DNA of 7,829 nt from a bacterium. GTDB taxonomy: Bacteria > Latescibacterota > UBA2968 > UBA8231. Under the pieces are notes generated by a model. It ran no database searches. It saw nothing but the letters and a program-made list of their open reading frames with translations, and was not told the origin of the DNA. The DNA is taken from contig JAQCJA010000198.1 in the NCBI GenBank assembly GCA_027593305.1, forward strand, positions 1 through 7,829, written 5' to 3'. Below are positions 7,130 to 7,829 of the stretch, piece by piece. Position 1 is the stretch's first letter. Each line of letters starts with the position of its first letter. A program made the position numbers and the translations under genes.

Positions 7130-7829
7130 GCGGACACTGCCGCCGTGAGATAGCGGCTCTGCACACCCTGGCGCACAAACTCGTCACACGCTGCCTCCTG
7201 CCAGTACGGTTGCAGACCGATGGAGGGATTGTCACTGTAGTAGCCGGCGACGAAACCGCCGCGCCCCTGCCAGAGCTTGTCGAGCATCTCCCCCGCCCGG
7301 CGGCGGATCAGGTCCTCATCCCCGGACTGCAGTGTCGTCTGGATGTCTACTGGACACCAGAAGGTGATGGGCCAGTCCTGCTGGTAACCTGCCAGCACAT
7401 CGAGGCCGTGTAACTCCGGTTGATCAAACTGCAGCAGATCGATGCCGGCCGCCAGCAGATCGGGAATGATGGCCGAGATCTGTCCACAGGAATGCATGAA
7501 AACGCGCAAGCCAGCCTCATGTGCGCCGCCACAGAGGCGCTGGAAACGGGGTCCGAATTCGCGGCGCCACATCTGCGGGCTGATCATCAGTTCCGCCTGC
7601 GTGCCCCAGTCCTCGGCAAACATCACACCGTCGGCACCGGCCCGTGCGTAATTCCGGATCATGTCCTCGAGCAGGTCATCAATCCGATCGTGCAGGGCAT
7701 GAATGTGGTCCGGGGAATCGATCAGGTCGATGAGGTAGTTGTCGAGGCGGCGCAGCTTGCGGGCGATGTTGAAGGCGAAGCCAGGCAGGGAGCCCGTCAG
7801 CCAGCGCTGCGGGTGCAGGGCCCGCTGCT
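7126..7829 (-). CDS. URO-D superfamily protein, second paralogue (5' end outside window)
   Basis: The frame stays open from the TGA at 7126-7128 to the right edge; 233 residues are visible and the N-terminal portion is missing. The ATG at 7662 is internal: conserved-looking sequence such as LTGSLPGFAFNIARKLRRLD and LLEDMIRNYARAGADG runs through and beyond it, so the gene should not be shortened to that point. Visible features parallel the neighbour: M-F-A-E-D-W-G-T-Q (acidic loop), ISPQMWRREFGPR, and M-H-S-C-G-Q with the H-x-C pair encoded at 7486-7494. The C-terminal region reads G-G-F-V-A-G-Y-Y-S-D-N-P-S-I-G, with Tyr where the neighbour has V-H-N, so no obvious third metal ligand is present. 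It is cytoplasmic, with no signal seen in the visible part. Its stop overlaps the start of the downstream paralogue by 4 bases, implying coupled translation and perhaps a heteromer or sequential roles. The family call is firm; the substrate is unknown. Confidence 0.87.
   Translation of the reverse strand, partial: QRALHPQRWLTGSLPGFAFNIARKLRRLDNYLIDLIDSPDHIHALHDRIDDLLEDMIRNYARAGADGVMFAEDWGTQAELMISPQMWRREFGPRFQRLCGGAHEAGLRVFMHSCGQISAIIPDLLAAGIDLLQFDQPELHGLDVLAGYQQDWPITFWCPVDIQTTLQSGDEDLIRRRAGEMLDKLWQGRGGFVAGYYSDNPSIGLQPYWQEAACDEFVRQGVQSRYLTAAVSA

Noticed and set aside
6182..7153. A 323-residue open frame on the + strand opposite the URO-D gene
   Set aside because: The - strand frame carries strong URO-D motifs through the whole region; the + frame has no recognisable features and no ribosome-binding site.
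7126..7662. A complete 178-residue protein starting at 7662
   Set aside because: The frame continues without a stop to the window edge and the upstream residues look family-like, so the gene is a partial longer one.
5858..7829. Heme-biosynthesis uroporphyrinogen decarboxylase (hemE)
   Set aside because: Two tandem copies, H-S-C-G motifs and a 423-residue length do not fit HemE; no other heme gene is nearby.

Overview
The window is a GC-rich (roughly 60-65% by eye), densely coded bacterial segment with no RNA gene, CRISPR array, insertion sequence or gene-free stretch over 40 bases. It holds two convergent gene blocks: six genes on the + strand (2-5819) and two on the - strand (5858-7829). 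Both outer genes are cut by the window edges. The mix of a carbohydrate ABC importer without its ATPase, a PhyH-type dioxygenase, a Gfo/Idh/MocA oxidoreductase and a tandem pair of URO-D-like proteins recalls uncultured, polysaccharide-degrading lineages such as Latescibacterota, Poribacteria or Planctomycetes-type bacteria. That placement is inference from gene content and base composition; there is no phylogenetic marker here.

Plus strand, in order: (1) the C-terminal part of a probable polysaccharide-deacetylase-like protein carrying two copies of a short repeat; (2) a PhyH family Fe(II)/2-oxoglutarate dioxygenase whose start overlaps the preceding stop; (3) a lipoprotein solute-binding protein that resembles the NgcE (N-acetylglucosamine/chitobiose) type; (4) and (5) two MalF/MalG-type permease subunits; (6) a Gfo/Idh/MocA NAD(P)-dependent sugar oxidoreductase. 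Junctions are 4- or 1-base overlaps or gaps of 5-12 bases, so this is almost certainly one transcript, and its promoter lies upstream of the window.

Minus strand: two adjacent URO-D superfamily proteins, translationally coupled by an ATGA overlap. Both carry the H-S-C-G motif found at the zinc site of the MtaA/MtbA methyltransferase branch, but they differ where a third ligand would be expected. No corrinoid protein is visible in the window.

Working model (inference): the + strand operon modifies and imports a small, possibly N-acetylated or otherwise decorated sugar and starts its oxidation in the cytoplasm. The dioxygenase and the URO-D-like pair may remove or transfer a substituent such as a methyl group. 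The importer would borrow an MsmX/MsiK-like ATPase encoded elsewhere. The most useful points to follow up are the NgcE-like binding protein next to a deacetylase-like gene, the apparent loss of a catalytic Asp in the oxidoreductase, and the divergent metal sites of the URO-D pair.
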